A DNA stretch of 64,000 nucleotides from Ovis canadensis (lineage: Eukaryota > Chordata > Mammalia > Artiodactyla > Bovidae). Under the pieces are notes generated by a model. That model searched no databases. It saw only the letters and a list, made by a program, of their open reading frames with translations, and was not told where the DNA came from. A program made the translations under genes and the position numbers. This document shows positions 10,765 through 22,924 of this stretch, one piece after another (the first letter of the stretch is position 1; each line of letters opens with the position of its first letter). The stretch lies in NCBI RefSeq assembly GCF_042477335.2, contig NC_091250.1, positions 132,653,384-132,717,383 on the forward strand. Direction: 5' to 3'.

Positions 10765-12740
10765 TTTCACCATCTCAAACATAAACTGTACCCAGTGACT
10801 ATCCCAAGGCCGTGTTAACCTCTACTCTACTCCCTGTGTCTGTGAATTTGTCTATGCTAAGGACATCACGTAAGCGGAATCGTAGCAGTTTTACGTGTAG
10901 CTTATTTCATTTAGCATGATATCATCGTTAAGTATGCATCCGAATTTCATTCTTTCTTCAGGCTGCATACTATTCCATTGCGTGGATATACCGCACTTTA
11001 TCCATTCATATGTGGATAGACATTTAGGTTCTTTCTACCTTTTAGCTGTGAATAATGTTGCTATGAACACTGATATACAAATATCTTAGTCCGTTTTGAA
11101 TTCTTTTGGGTATTAATCTAGCAGTGAAAATTTTGTATCATAGAGTAATTCTATATGTAACTTTTTCAGGAACCAGCAAACTGTTTTCTAGATCAGCTTT
11201 ATAACTTTATATTTCTAGCAGCTATGGACAAGGGTAGCAATTTCTGTTCATCTTCACACTTGTTTTCCGTATTTTTGAAAATAGCCCTTGAATGGGTGTG
11301 AAATGGTATTTAGTTTTGATGAACATTTTACTCATGACTAATGATTTTGAGCTCATGGGCTTATTGGTTATTTGTATGTCTTCTTTGGAGAAATATCTAT
11401 TTTAGTCCTTTACCAATTTTTGAATTAGGCTGATTTTTTGTTCTTATTGAGTTGTAGGAACACTTTATATATTCTGATTATTTGACCTCAATCAGATAGA
11501 TGAATTCCAAATATTTCCTCTTGTTCTGTGGGTTGTCTTTTCAATCTCCTAGTAGTATCCTTTGATGCACAAAAGTTTTAAATTTTAATGAAGTCTAATT
11601 TATTTTTCCTTTAGTTGCCTCTTTTTGATGTTGTATATGAGAAAGCCTTGCCAAATCCAAAGTCATGAATATTTGCATTTATGTTCTAAGAGTTTTTATA
11701 GTTTTAGTTCTTCAATCTAGGTATTTGATCCATTTTTTAATTAATTTTTACTTATGGTTTAAAGACCCAGCTTCATTGTTTGCACATGTTCAGTCCTTCA
11801 GTCATGTCCAACTCTTTGCAATCCCATGGACTGTGCCCACCAGGCTCCTCTGTTCATGGAACTTTCCAGGCAAGAACACTGGAGTGGGTGGCCATTTCCT
11901 ACTTCAATTCTTATGCATGAGAATATACAGTTTTCCAAGCACCGTTTATCACAGAGACCTTTCTCCTCCATTGCATGATCTTTAAACCCTTATGAAAGTC
12001 GCTTGGCCACTGAAATGAGGATTTATTTCTGGGCTCAGTCTCACTCCATTGGTCTCTGTGTCTGTCCCAAAGCCAGCACCACATGGTTTTGATTTCTGTA
12101 CTTTTATAATGTTTTCAAATTGGGAAGTGAGTCTTCCACATTCTTCTATTTCAAGATTATTTTATCTGTCCTTAGTCCTCTAAAATTCCATAGGTTTCTA
12201 TAGTCTGCCATTGGGTTTGGTAAGGATTGCACTGATTCTGTATTATATTGTTTGGGGTAGTATTGCGAACTTAACAATACTGTCTTCCAACCCACCAGCA
12301 TGGGATGTCTATTTATTTAAATGTTTCTTTCAGCAATGTTCTGTGGTGTTGTTATAGTAAAGTCTCAGTGTACAAATTTTATACCTACTTGGTTAAATTT
12401 ATTCTCAAGTGTTTTATTCTTTTTTGATGCTATGGGAAACTTAATTTCCATTTCAGATTATTAACTGATAGGGTATAGAAATACAATTGATTTGTGAATT
12501 TGCATCCCACAACTTTGCTAAATTCATACTGTAACTGTATGTACTGTGTATTATTTAGGAAACTCTACGTGTAACTTTGTGTTCCTAGGAGTTTGCCCAT
12601 ATCATCAACATTATCCAATTTGTTGGCATGAAGGGGTTCATAGTCTTATAATCCTCTGTATTACTGTAAAGTTCAGTAGTATCCTCTCTTTCATTGTTTT
12701 AAGCAGTTTGAGTCTTCTCTCTTGCTCTTAAGTCAATCTA
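10765..12740 (-). mobile_element. Old L1, reverse orientation
   Basis: Degraded L1 3' end on the minus strand, e.g. CATACTATTCCATTGCGTGG, TTCACACTTGTTTTCCG and CTGTACTTTTATAATGTTTTC. No open frame survives. A SINE fragment lies inside it at 11787. Confidence 0.7.
11787..11912 (-). repeat. BovA/Bov-tA tail fragment
   Basis: CAGTCATGTCCAACTCTTTG, CATGGACTGTGCCCACCAGG and GAACACTGGAGTGGGTGGCC, in reverse orientation. The tRNA head is missing. Confidence 0.75.
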
Positions 12741-13785
12741 TAGGTTGGTGAAAAAGTAATTATGGTTTCAGACCACGTATTTTAAATCATTATAAATAGA
12801 TACCATTACAATCAACATATTTTTGCCAACAAGAAATCAGTCTGTTTATTCCTGTATCATAAAAACCCATGCTCTGGGATTCAGAGAACCCTTGGAAAGC
12901 ATTTTCTGCCTCCTGCTGATTGTGAAAGCATTTTCAGTGCAGAAAGTTGTCAAGGTGCTTGAAGCGGTGGTAGTATGTTAGCAAAAGATTGGGCGAATAT
13001 GGTGGATGAGACAACACTTCACAGCCCACTGCGTTCAATTATTGAAGCATCGGTTGTGTGGTGCGCAGGCGGGCGTTGCTGTGGAGGAGAACTGGGCCCA
13101 TTCTGCTGATCACTGCTGGCTTCAATCATCACCATTTCAGTGCGTCTCAGATTTACCGAGATCACATTACTTGCTGAGGTGCATTACATCTGTATGTACC
13201 TCTCAGATGTAATGGTTTTGCCAGGATTCAGAAAGCTGTAGTGGATCAGTTGGGCAGCAGACGACCAAATAGTGATCACCTTTTTTGGGTGCAAGTTTGG
13301 CTTCAGAAAGCGTGCTTTGGAGCATCTTCTCCGTCCAGCGACTGAGCTGGTCATCGGTGGCTGTCATATACAATCCACTTCTTTTCGTCACACGTCACAA
13401 TCCAATCAAGAAATGGTTCACTGTTTATTGTGTAGAATAAGAGAAGACAACACTTCAAAATGATGATTTTTTTTAAATTTTCGGTACCTCATGAGGCACC
13501 CACTTACCAAGCTTCTCAGCTTCCAATTTGCTTCAAATGCCCAATCACCATACAATGGTTGGTGTTGAGTTCTTTGGCAACTTCTCATGTAGTTGTAAGA
13601 GGATCAGCTTCCATAATCCTCTCAATAGGTCATCGTCAACTTCTGATGGCCGACAACACAACTGCCTGCCTGGTCTTTAAGGCTCTCTTCTTTGCAAAAC
13701 TTGAAACACCACTGCGCTGTAGGTTTGTTAGCAGTTCCAAGGCCAAGTGCATTGCTGATGCCACACATTTTCTCTGCTGCTTTAG

Positions 13786-16633
13786 TCAGTTCAGTTGCTT
13801 AGTCGTGTCCGACTCTTTGCGACCCCATGAATCGCAGCACGCCATGCCTCCCTGTCCATCACCATCTCCTGGAGTTCACTCAGACTCACGTCCCTCGAGT
13901 CTGTGATGCCATCCAGCCATCTCATCCTCGGTCATCCGCTTCTCCTCCTGCCCCCAATCCCTCCCAGCATCAGAGTCTTTTCCAATGAGTCAACTCTTCT
14001 CATGAGGTGGCCAAAGTACTGGAGTTTCAGCTTTAGCATCATTCCTTCCAAAGAAATCCCAGGGCTGATCTTCAGAATGGACTGGTTGGATCTCCTTGCA
14101 GTCCAAGGGACTCTCAAGTCTTCTCCAACACCACAGTTCAAACACATCAATTGTTCGGCGCTCAGCCTTCTTCACAGTCCAACTCTCACATCCATACATG
14201 ACCACTGGAAAAACCATAGCCTTGACTAGACGGACCTTAGTCGGCAAAGTAATGTCTCTGCTTTTGAATATATTATCTAGGTTGGTCATAACTTTTCTTC
14301 CAAGGAGTAAGCGTCTTTTAATTTCATGGCTGCAGTCACCATCTGCAGTGATTTTGGAGCCCCCCAAAATAAAGTCTGACACTGTTTCTACTGTTTCCCC
14401 ATCTATTTCCAATGAAGTGATGGGACCAGATGCCATGATCCTTGTTTTCTGAATGTTGAGTTTTAAGCCAACTTTTTCACTCTCCTCTTTCACTTTCATC
14501 AAGAGGCTTTTTACTTCCTCTTCAATTTCTGCCATAAGGGTGGTGTCCTCTGCATATCTGAGGTTATTGATATTTCTCCCGGCAATCTTGATTCCAGCTT
14601 GTGCTTCTTCCAGTCCAGCATTTCTCATGATGTACTCTGCATAGAAGTTAAATAAGCAGGGTGACAATATACAGCCTTGACGCACTCCTTTTCCTATTTG
14701 GAACCAGTCTGTTGTTCCATGTCCAGTTCTAACTGTTGCTTCCTGACCTGCATACAGATTTCTCAAGAGGCAGGTCAGGTGGTCTGGTATTCCCATCTCT
14801 TTCAGAATTTTCCACAGTTTCTTGTGATCCACACAGTCAAAGGCTTTGGCATAGTCAATAAAGCAGAAATAGATGTTTTTCTGGAACTCTCTTGCTTTTC
14901 CCATGATCCAGCGGATGTTGGCAATTTGATCTCTGGTTCCTCTGCCTTTTCTAAAACCAGCTTGAACATCAGGGAGTTCACGGTTCACGTATTGCTGAAG
15001 TCTGGCTTGGAGAATTTTGAGCATGACTTTACTAGCATGTGAGATGAGTGCAATTGTGTGGTAGTTTGAGCATTCTTTGGCATTGCCTTTCTTTGGGATT
15101 GGAATGAAAACTGACATTTTCCAGTCCTGTGGCCACTGCTGAGTTTTCCAAACTTGCTGGCATATTGAGTGCAGCACTTTCACAGCATCATCTTTCAGGA
15201 CTTGAAACAGCTCAACTGGAATTCCATCACCTCCACTAGCTTTGTTTGTAGTGATGCTTCCTAAGGCCCACTTGACTGCACATTCCAGGATGTCTGGCTC
15301 TAGATGAGTGATCACACCATCGTGATTATCTGGGTCATGAAGATCCTTTTTTGTACAGTTCTTCTGTGTATTCTTGCCACCTCTTCTTACTGTCTTCCGC
15401 TTGTTAGGTCCAGACCATTTCCGTCCTTTATCGAGCCCATCTTTGCAGGAAATGTTCCTTTGGTATCTCTAATTTTCTTGAAGCGATCTCTAGTCTTTCC
15501 CATTCTGTTCTTTTCCTCTATTTCTTTGCATTGATCGCTGAAGAAGGCTTTCTTATCTCTTCTTGCTATTCTCTGGAACTCTGCATTCAGATGCTTATAT
15601 CTTTCCTTGTCTCCTTTGCTTTTCTCCTCTTTTCTTTTCACAGCTATTTGTAAGGCCTCCCCAGACAGCCATTTTGCTTTTTTGCATTTCTTTTCCATGG
15701 GGATGGTCTTGATCCCTGTCTCCTGTACAATGTCACGAACCTCATTCCATAGTTCATCAGGCACTCTATCTATCAGATCTAGGCCCTTAAACCTATTTCT
15801 CACTTCCACTGTATAAGCATAAGGGATTTGATTGAGGTCATACCCGAATGGTCTAGCGGTTTTCCCTTCTTTCTTCAGTTTAAGTCTGAATTTGGCAATA
15901 AGGAGTTCATGATCTGAGCCACAGTCAGCTCCTGGTCTTGTTTTTGTTGACTGTATAGAGCTTTTCCATCTTTGGCTGCAAAGAATATAATCAGTCTGAT
16001 TTCAGTGTTGACCATCTGGTGATGTCCATGTGTAGAGTCTTCTCTTGTGTTGTTGGAAGAGGGTGTTTGCTATGACCAGTGCATGTTCTTGGCAAAACTC
16101 TATTAGTCTTTTCCCTGCTTCATTCTGCATTCCAAGGCTATATTTGCCTGTTACTCCAGGTGTTTCTTGACTTCCTACTTTTGCATTCCAGTCCCCTATA
16201 ATGAAAAGGACATCTCTTTTGGGTGTTAGTTCTAAAAGGTCTTGCAGGTCTTCATAAAACCGTTCAACTTCAGCTTCTTCAGCATTACTGGTTGGGGCAT
16301 AGACTTGGATAACTGTGATATTCAATGGTTTGCCTTGGAGATGAACAGAGATCATTCTGTCGTTTTTGAGATTGCATCCAAGTACTGTACTTCGGACTCT
16401 TTTGTTGACCATGATGGCTACTCCATTTCTTCTGAGGGATTCCTGCCCGCAGTAGCAGATGTACTGGTCCTCTGAGTTAAATTCACCCATTCCAGTCCAT
16501 TTTAGTTTGCTGATTCCTAGAATGTCGACATTCACCCTTGCCATCTCTTGTTTGACCACTTCCAATTTGCCTTGATTCATGGACCTGACACTCCAGATTC
16601 CTATGCAATATTGCTCTTTACAGCATCGGACCT
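13786..16633 (-). mobile_element. BovB LINE inserted in mariner, 8-bp TSD
   Basis: About 2.85 kb, lacking the 5' UTR. TGCTTTAG flanks it at 13778-13785 and 16634-16641. The endonuclease is open at 16002-16580 ([30 protein letters not shown]) and stops at a CpG-type change (GQH then TGA). A 441-residue RT frame at 13990-15315 carries [13 protein letters not shown] and [12 protein letters not shown], but the palm motif reads YAED instead of YADD. An extra frame break lies near 15400. Confidence 0.93.
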
Positions 16634-16785
16634 TGCTTTAGACCCATTTTGAACTTGAATAAGGAAATCACTCAAATTTGCTTTTTGTCTAATATCATTC
16701 TCCTAGTCTAAGATAAATATAAAATAAAAAGTAATGGCATTAGCAAAAAAACATAAAGCAACAAATGTGCATTAACATGATGTAT

Positions 16786-16823
16786 TCGGACACGACTGAG
16801 CAACTGGACTGGACTGAACTGAT
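16786..16823 (+). repeat. 38-bp BovB/BovA tail inside mariner
   Basis: TCGGACACGACTGAGCAACT followed by GACTGAACTGATG interrupts the mariner sequence GATGTAT/ACATAACC. It is only the last about 38 bases of a BovB or BovA element. Confidence 0.75.
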
Positions 16824-16929
16824 GACATAACCACATTTAAGAATGTATTCCAATATCAAACAGCAAAGTCCAACAGTGCAGAACTGCAATTACTTTTGCA
16901 TCAACCTAGCTAAAGGTTTTTTTTTTTTT

Positions 16930-17250
16930 TACTTTGTTGTTTTTATTATTATTTTTGCCTAATATATATTTTATTGAAGTATAGTTGACTTAACACTTCA
17001 GGTGCACAGAAAGGTGATTCCCTTGTACATGTACACCCATTATTTTTCAGATAATAGAAAATATATTCTAGGTTATTACAAGATAATTGACTATAGTTCT
17101 GTGTATAATATGGTAAAACTTTTGTTCCATATCTATTTTCCTTAACTAGAAATCTAGGATTCTATTTATACTAAGTCAAACAAGTGGAATCAAAATGTCA
17201 TAAATTTTTTAGTTAGGCAAAAGTTGGTAAGTGTTCTAAAACATATATAT
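16930..17250 (-). mobile_element. L1 3' UTR fragment
   Basis: TTTTATTGAAGTATAGTTGAC and the following CAGGTGCACAGAAAGGTGATT are typical of the reverse-orientation L1 3' UTR of artiodactyls. Confidence 0.65.
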
Positions 17251-17761
17251 TATACACACTATTTTTATAGATGTATACAAAAGCTTTTCTACTGCAGTTG
17301 ATAAAGACTTGAGAAAAAACATCAAAAAAAAAGAGAAGGAGAAATTAGAAAACGTAAACTAAATGAAATGGGAGCACTGAATATGAAAAAGTGAAACTCG
17401 ATCAAAGATCATCATATAGTCCAGGTGCTTTTAAACATGACTGCTCATTAGAAACGTCTGGAGCTCTGGAGAAAAACAAGCAATACTCGAGCATTTGTAT
17501 TTTTCTAAAATTGCAAGATAATTCTGATACCCATTTGGATTTTAAAAAGTGGTTACAAGTTTTCCTATTAAATGGTAGTTTCGGTGATACCGAATTCTGT
17601 TATTTTCTGTTGACCAATCATGATACAATGGTATTAAGTGAGTAATAGTTACATAATCATAATAGTAAAAGATGTGAAGATGTTTATGTTTTCACAATCA
17701 ACAGCCAGACAAAAAATAAGAGATAATTACAACTGCAAGCTATCATGGGAACAAGATTAAC
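17251..17761. other. No gene or clear repeat seen
   Basis: AT-rich intergenic DNA. Confidence 0.4.
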
Positions 17762-18026
17762 CTGCTGCTGCTGAGTCGCTGCAGTCGTGTCCGACTCTGT
17801 GTGACCCCACAGACGGCAGCCCACTAGGCTCCTCCGTCCCTGGGATTCTCCAGGCAAGAACGCTGGAGTGAGTTGCCATTTCCTTCTCCAGTGCATGAAA
17901 GTGAAAAGTGAAGGTGAAGTCGCTCAGTCGTGTCCGACTCTTAGCGACCCCATGGACTGCAGCTTTCCAGGCTCCTCCGTCCATGGGATTTTCCAGGCAA
18001 GAGTACTGGAGTGGGGTGCCATTGAT
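17762..18026 (-). repeat. BOV-A2 SINE (two BovA monomers)
   Basis: A CTG-rich end at 17762, two BovA monomers separated by the linker GAAAGTGAAAAGTGAAGGTG, in reverse orientation. Confidence 0.9.
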
Positions 18027-18029
18027 AGC

Positions 18030-19300
18030 TACATACAATCTGGGGTGTCAAGCAGAGTGATGTGATACATGCACATTTTCATGGAATTCTCTGTTCCACA
18101 TGGCCTGTCTTTTGGTTGGTGCATTTAATCCATTTGCATTTAAGGTAATTATCAATATGTATGATCCTATTACCGTTTTCTTAATTGTTTAGGGGTTATT
18201 TTCTGCAGGTCTTTTCTTTCTCACGTGCTTCCTGCCTAGAAAAGTTCCTTTAGCCATTTGTTGTAAAGTTGGTTTGGTGGTGCTGAATTCTCTTACCTTT
18301 TGCTTCTCTGGAGAGCTTTTGATTTCTCCATCAAATTGGAAGGAGTCTTGCCGGTAGAGTATTCTTGGTTTTAGGCTCTTCCCTTTCATCACTTTTGATT
18401 ACTATGTGTTGGTGTGTTCCTCCTTGGGTTTATCTTGCCTGGGACTCTGTGCTTCCTGGACTTGGTTGATTATTTCCTTTCCGATGTTGGGAAGTTTTCA
18501 GCAATTCTCTCTTCAAATAATTTCTCAGGATCTCTTTCTTCTCCTCCTGGGGCCCCAAGGTGCACATGCTGGTGTGTTCGTTGCTGTCTCAGAGGTCTCT
18601 CAGGCTCTCTTCATTTTCTTTTCATTCTTTTTTCCATATTCTGTTCTGTGGCCGTGATTTCCACCCTTCTCCTCCAGGTCATTCATCAGTTCTTATACCT
18701 GTTATTCTATTGATTCCTTCCAGGGTAGTATTCGTCTCTGGTTTGTCCTTCAGTTCTCCTAGGTCTTTGGACATTTCTTTCATCTTCTCCACTGTTTTCC
18801 CCAAGATCCTGGACCGTCTTCACTATCACTTTTCTGAATTTGTTTTCCAGAACATTGCGTTTTTCCAGAACATTGCCTGTCTCCATCTCGTGGTTTTCCT
18901 GGAATTTTATCCTGTGCCTTCATCTGAGACATAACTTTCATCTTGATTAATGTTCTGTAATATGGTTTTTGTTTGTCGCTGTGGGATTGTGCTTCTTCTT
19001 CTGTCTGCCCTCTGACAGATGAGGCTGAGGCTTTTGTAGGCTTCCTGATGGGAGGGACTGGCTGTGGGGAAGCTGGCTCTTGCTCTGGTGCATAGGGCCT
19101 TGTTCAACTCTTACTGTCTGTTCTTTCCTCTATTGTTTTTTAGCCTCAATTTCCTGCCTCTGCTTCATCCTCTTCTATTGCTTTCCATCTGCTAACTTTA
19201 GGTTTAGCTTGTTCTTTTTCTAGTTCTTTAAGGCATCCAATTATATTATTGATCTTGCAATGGAGAAATTTATAGCTATGAATATCCCTCTGAGCAGATC
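18030..19300 (-). mobile_element. Old L1, reverse orientation
   Basis: GCCATTTGTTGTAAAGTTGG, GGTTGATTATTTCCTTTCC and TTTCATCTTCTCCACTGTTT match L1 sequence from the ORF1/ORF2 region in reverse. No open protein. Confidence 0.6.
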
Positions 19301-19305
19301 AAAAG

Positions 19306-19590
19306 GCTACAGTTAGAACCAAACATGGAACAAAGAACTGGTTCAAAATTGGGAAAGGAGTGTGTCAAGGCTGCATATTGTCACTCTGTCTCTTTACAAT
19401 ATACGCAGAGTACATCATGCAAAATGCCTGACTGGATGAATCACAGTCTGAAATCAAGATTGCTGGGAGAAATATCAACAACCTCAGATATGCCTATGAT
19501 ACCACTCTAATGGCAGAAAGCAAAGAGGAACTGAAGGGTCTCTTGATGAGGGTGAAAGAGTGAAAAGGCTGGCTTCAAACTCAACATGAC
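19306..19590 (+). mobile_element. BovB internal fragment (RT)
   Basis: GGCTACAGTTAGAACCAAAC to TCAAACTCAACATGAC covers the RT palm region with stops and small deletions. Confidence 0.8.
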
Positions 19591-19749
19591 AAAAGCTGCC
19601 TGGGAGAGAGGGCAGGAAGGGGCTTCTAAGGTGCTGATTAAGTTTCTTGCTGCAGTTGGTTGTTCCATGAACATGTGCTTTATGGTAATTCACTAGACTG
19701 TACTTTTGAAGTAATTCCATGAAATATGCTTTTGCAACTTTTTAAATTT

Positions 19750-20000
19750 AATGTTGGCTGCACTGCGTCTTTGCTGCTGCACGTGGACTTTCTCTAGCTG
19801 TGGCAAACAGCTGTCTCTGGCTGCAGTGCGGGGCTCCTCACGGCAGTGGTTTCTCTTGTTGTGGAGAGCAGGCGCGGTAGCTGAGGCCCACGGGCTTTGC
19901 TGCTGCCCAGCATGTGGAATCTTCCCCAGCCAGCAACTGAGCCTGGGTCCCCTCCACTGGCAAGCGGATTCCTGACCACTGGAAACCAGGAAAGCCTAAG
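19750..20000 (-). repeat. CHR-2-like tRNA SINE
   Basis: TGCACGTGGACTTTCTCTAG, GCATGTGGAATCTTCCCC and CCTGACCACTGGAAACCAGG, in reverse orientation. Confidence 0.7.
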
Positions 20001-20025
20001 GCAGGCTTTCTGTGTTCTCTGTTTC

Positions 20026-20265
20026 ACAGCGCATGCTAAGTTGTCTCAGTTGTGTCTTACTGACTCTGTGCAACCCCAACGGACTATAGCCTGCCAGGCT
20101 CCACTGTGCACAGATTCTCCAGCAAGGAATACTGGAGTGGGTGCCATGGCTGTCCCCAGGGGATCCTCCAGACCCAGCAATCAAACCCGCGTCTCTTATG
20201 ACTTCTGCGTTGGCAGGCTGCTTGTTTTTTTTTAAAAACCACTAGTGCCACCTAGGAAGTCCATA
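20026..20265 (-). repeat. Bov-tA SINE, diverged
   Basis: GCTAAGTTGTCTCAGTTGTG to CCACCTAGGAAGTCC, reverse orientation, with an expanded T-run near 20224. Confidence 0.8.
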
Positions 20266-20379
20266 TTTCACAGTATAAAAGGCAAATAAACACAGTAGCC
20301 TTGAGCTGGTAACAACCTTAAACATTTCATAAAAGCAAGGGTTAGAAACAGGGAGGGAGGTTCAAAGGGAAGGGGAGAT

Positions 20380-20412
20380 ACATACACACACAGACACACA
20401 CACACACACCTA
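20380..20412. repeat. (CA)n microsatellite
   Basis: An interrupted CA run of about 30 bp. Confidence 0.85.
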
Positions 20413-20940
20413 TGGCTGATTCATGTTGAGGTTTGACAGAAAACAACAAAATTCTGTAAAGCAACTATCTTTCAATACAAAAAGAAAAAGGAAAAAGGGG
20501 TTAAAAACAAGAAAAAAAAGGAAGGATTAATACTCTCTGGAAGAATCCACCTTCAATCCAGAACTCAAAAGAACTTTCTGGTAGTGCACCAAGTTAAATG
20601 GGTTCAATGTAAGGAAGAAAAAAGCCCACAAAACATACCGAGAAGGATGTCACTATCAGAGCCAGCAGGAATAAAAGGCCTCAGAATTAGATCCACAAAA
20701 ACTGGGGGTACTGGAGTCAACATAAATGTGGGACTGACAAATCTCTAAGAAAACTTAAAAACAAAGGGAAAGCACACATTAGCATTAATGGTAGAAAGGT
20801 GCTGCAGAAACTAATTAGCTTACAAGAGAATATTTTGAACTTTATACCACAATCTTACAAAAAGATGAAATGCACAATTTGTAGAAACCTGCAACTGATT
20901 TTAAATATGAATAATTCTGAAACATTAAGAAAAAAAAAAA
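20413..20940. other. No gene seen
   Basis: A-rich intergenic DNA, possibly degraded L1, not assignable by eye. Confidence 0.4.
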
Positions 20941-21065
20941 CCCGGGTCTTCACTTGTGGTCCAGTGGTTAGGACTCCATGCTCCCAATGCAGGTCTGACA
21001 GCTGGTTAGGGGGTGAGAGCCCGCATGCCGCAACCAAGACACAGCACAGGCAGAAAGAAAAAAAT
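20941..21065 (+). repeat. CHR-2-like tRNA SINE
   Basis: CTTCACTTGTGGTCCAGTGG and AGCCCGCATGCCGCAACC in plus orientation. Confidence 0.7.
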
Positions 21066-21198
21066 CTGCATTTTAAAATCTTTCCTTGATGGGTCAGTGT
21101 AACCTGTGAACATGTATTTTTAAAAACCCAAAACCAAACATTCGGATCAGAGAAAAAGCAAGAGAATTCCGAAAAAACATCTACCCTTGCTTCACTGA

Positions 21199-21389
21199 AG
21201 TGAAGTTGCTCAGTCGTGTCCGACTCTTTGCGACCCCACGGACCACACAGTCCACGGAATTCTCTAGGCCAGAGTACTGGAGGGGGTTGCCATGCCCTGG
21301 TCCAGCGGGTCTTCCCAACCCAGGGATCAAACCCAGGTCTCGCGAATTGCAGGCGGATTCTTCACCAGCTGAGCCACCAGGGAAGCCAG
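21199..21389 (-). repeat. Bov-tA SINE, left arm of inverted pair
   Basis: Full-length copy in reverse, GAAGTTGCTCAGTCGTGTCC to CACCAGGGAAGCC. The TSD TGCTTCACTGA (21188-21198 and 21569-21579) encloses both arms. Confidence 0.88.
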
Positions 21390-21568
21390 TCGCCTGCCCG
21401 CAGTGCAGAAGACCTGAGTGTGATTCCTACGTCCAGAAGACCCCCTGGAGACGGAAACGACAACCCACTGCAGTATTCTTGCCTGGAAAACCCCATGGAT
21501 GGAGCCTGGTGGGCCACAGTCCGTAGGGTTGCAGAGAGTCAGACGCAACTGAACGACTACACTCTTTC
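21390..21568 (+). repeat. Bov-tA SINE, right arm of inverted pair
   Basis: Starts inside the tRNA head (CGCCTGCCCGCAGTGCAG) and runs to the tail (AGAGTCAGACGCAACTGAAC). About 30 bases of head are missing. Confidence 0.85.
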
Positions 21569-22632
21569 TGCTTCACTGACTGCACTAAAGCCTTTGACTG
21601 TGTGGGTCACAAGTTGTGGAAAATTCTTAGAGATGGGAATACCAGACCACCTTACCTGCCTCCTGCGGAATCTGTATGCAAGTCAAGGAGCAAGTTAGAG
21701 GTGGACATGGAACAATAGACTGCTTCCAAATTGGGAAAGAAGTATGTCAAGACTGTATATTGTCACCCTGCTTATTTAACTTATATGCAGAGTACATCAT
21801 GCGAAATGCCGGGCTGGATGAAGCACAAGCTGGAATCAAGATTGCTGGGAGAAATATCAATAACCTCAGATACACAGATGACCACCCTTATGGCACAGAG
21901 TGAAGAGGAACTAAAGAGCCTCTTGATGAAAGTGAAAGAGGAGTGAAAAAGCTGGTTTAAAACTCAACATTCAGAAAACGAAGCTCACAGCATCTGGTCC
22001 CATCGTTTCACAGCAAACAGATGGAGAAACGATGGGAACAGTGAAAGACTTTATTTTCTTGGGCTCCAAAATCACTACAGATGGTGACTACAGCCACTAA
22101 ATTAAAAGACGTTTACTCCTTGGAAGAAAAGCTATGACCAACCTAGATAGCTTATTAAAAAGCAGAGACATCACTTTGCAAACAGAAGTCCAAATAGTCA
22201 AGGCTATGGTTTTTCCAGTAGTCATGTATGGATGTGAGAATTGGACCATAAAGAAGGCTGAGCATCGAAGATGCTTTTGAACTGTGGTGTTGGGGAAGAC
22301 TTTTGAGAGTCCCTTGGACTGCAAGGAGATCCACCCAGTCCATCCTAAAGATTAGTCCTGAATATTCATTGGAAGGACTGATGCTGAAGCTGAAGCTCCA
22401 ATACTCTGGCCACTTGATGCAAAGAACTGACTCATTGGAAAAGACCCTGATGCTGGGAAAGGTTGAAGGCGGGAGGAAAAGGGGACAAAGGATGAGATGG
22501 TTGGATGGCATCACTGACTCAACGGACATGAGTTTGAGCAAGTTCCCGGAGTTGGTGATGGACAGGGAAGCCTGGCGTGCTGCAATCCACGGGGTCACAG
22601 AGAGTCAGACAGGACTGAGCGACTGAACAAAA

Positions 22633-22924
22633 CCAAATAGTGGCAAGACAAAGAAACATTTAAGTCAATACATCATGAACAAAGTGGATTTACCAAAGAA
22701 ATGCAAAGCTGGTATACACTGAAAGAAAAATCAATGTGAAACATACTATTAACTGATCTCAAGGGGAAAAAATCCTCTACCCCAGTAGAGAAAAAGGATC
22801 AATAAGGACATACATCCATAGTGGACAAAATAAAACAGAAATAAAAGGCAAACTCTTACCTCATGGTTGGAAAAGGAACCTTCCTTTCCTATTAATTATC
22901 TTACAAGTCCAGCAAGAAAAAGAA
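22633..22924 (+). mobile_element. L1 ORF2 fragment (degraded)
   Basis: CAAAGTGGATTTACCAAAG, CAAGGGGAAAAAATCC and CAAACTCTTACCTCATGG follow the L1 ORF2 order. Confidence 0.55.

Larger units (their letters stand above)
12743..16906 (-). mobile_element. Mariner element, split by a BovB
   Basis: Terminal inverted repeats read GGTTGGTGAAAAAGTAATTA on the left and end TTACTTTTGCATCAACC on the right, each with an adjacent TA. The body without the insert is about 1.3 kb, mariner length. The transposase is on the minus strand; relics resembling the catalytic domain of Hsmar1-type transposases can be read at 13203-13391 (ATDDQLSRW, LAPKKGDHYLV). It is riddled with stops, so inactive. The insert at 13786-16633 splits the element near the transposase start. 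Confidence 0.88.
21140..22632 (+). mobile_element. BovB 3' half, split by an inverted SINE pair
   Basis: RT and 3' end read from 21140-21198 and 21569-22632, ending AGACAGGACTGAGCGACTGAA. Many stops. The gap holds two head-to-head Bov-tA copies. Confidence 0.88.

Noticed and set aside
13203-13906. Host gene from a domesticated mariner transposase
   Set aside because: Frames are short and broken, with stops between conserved blocks and a BovB in the coding region.
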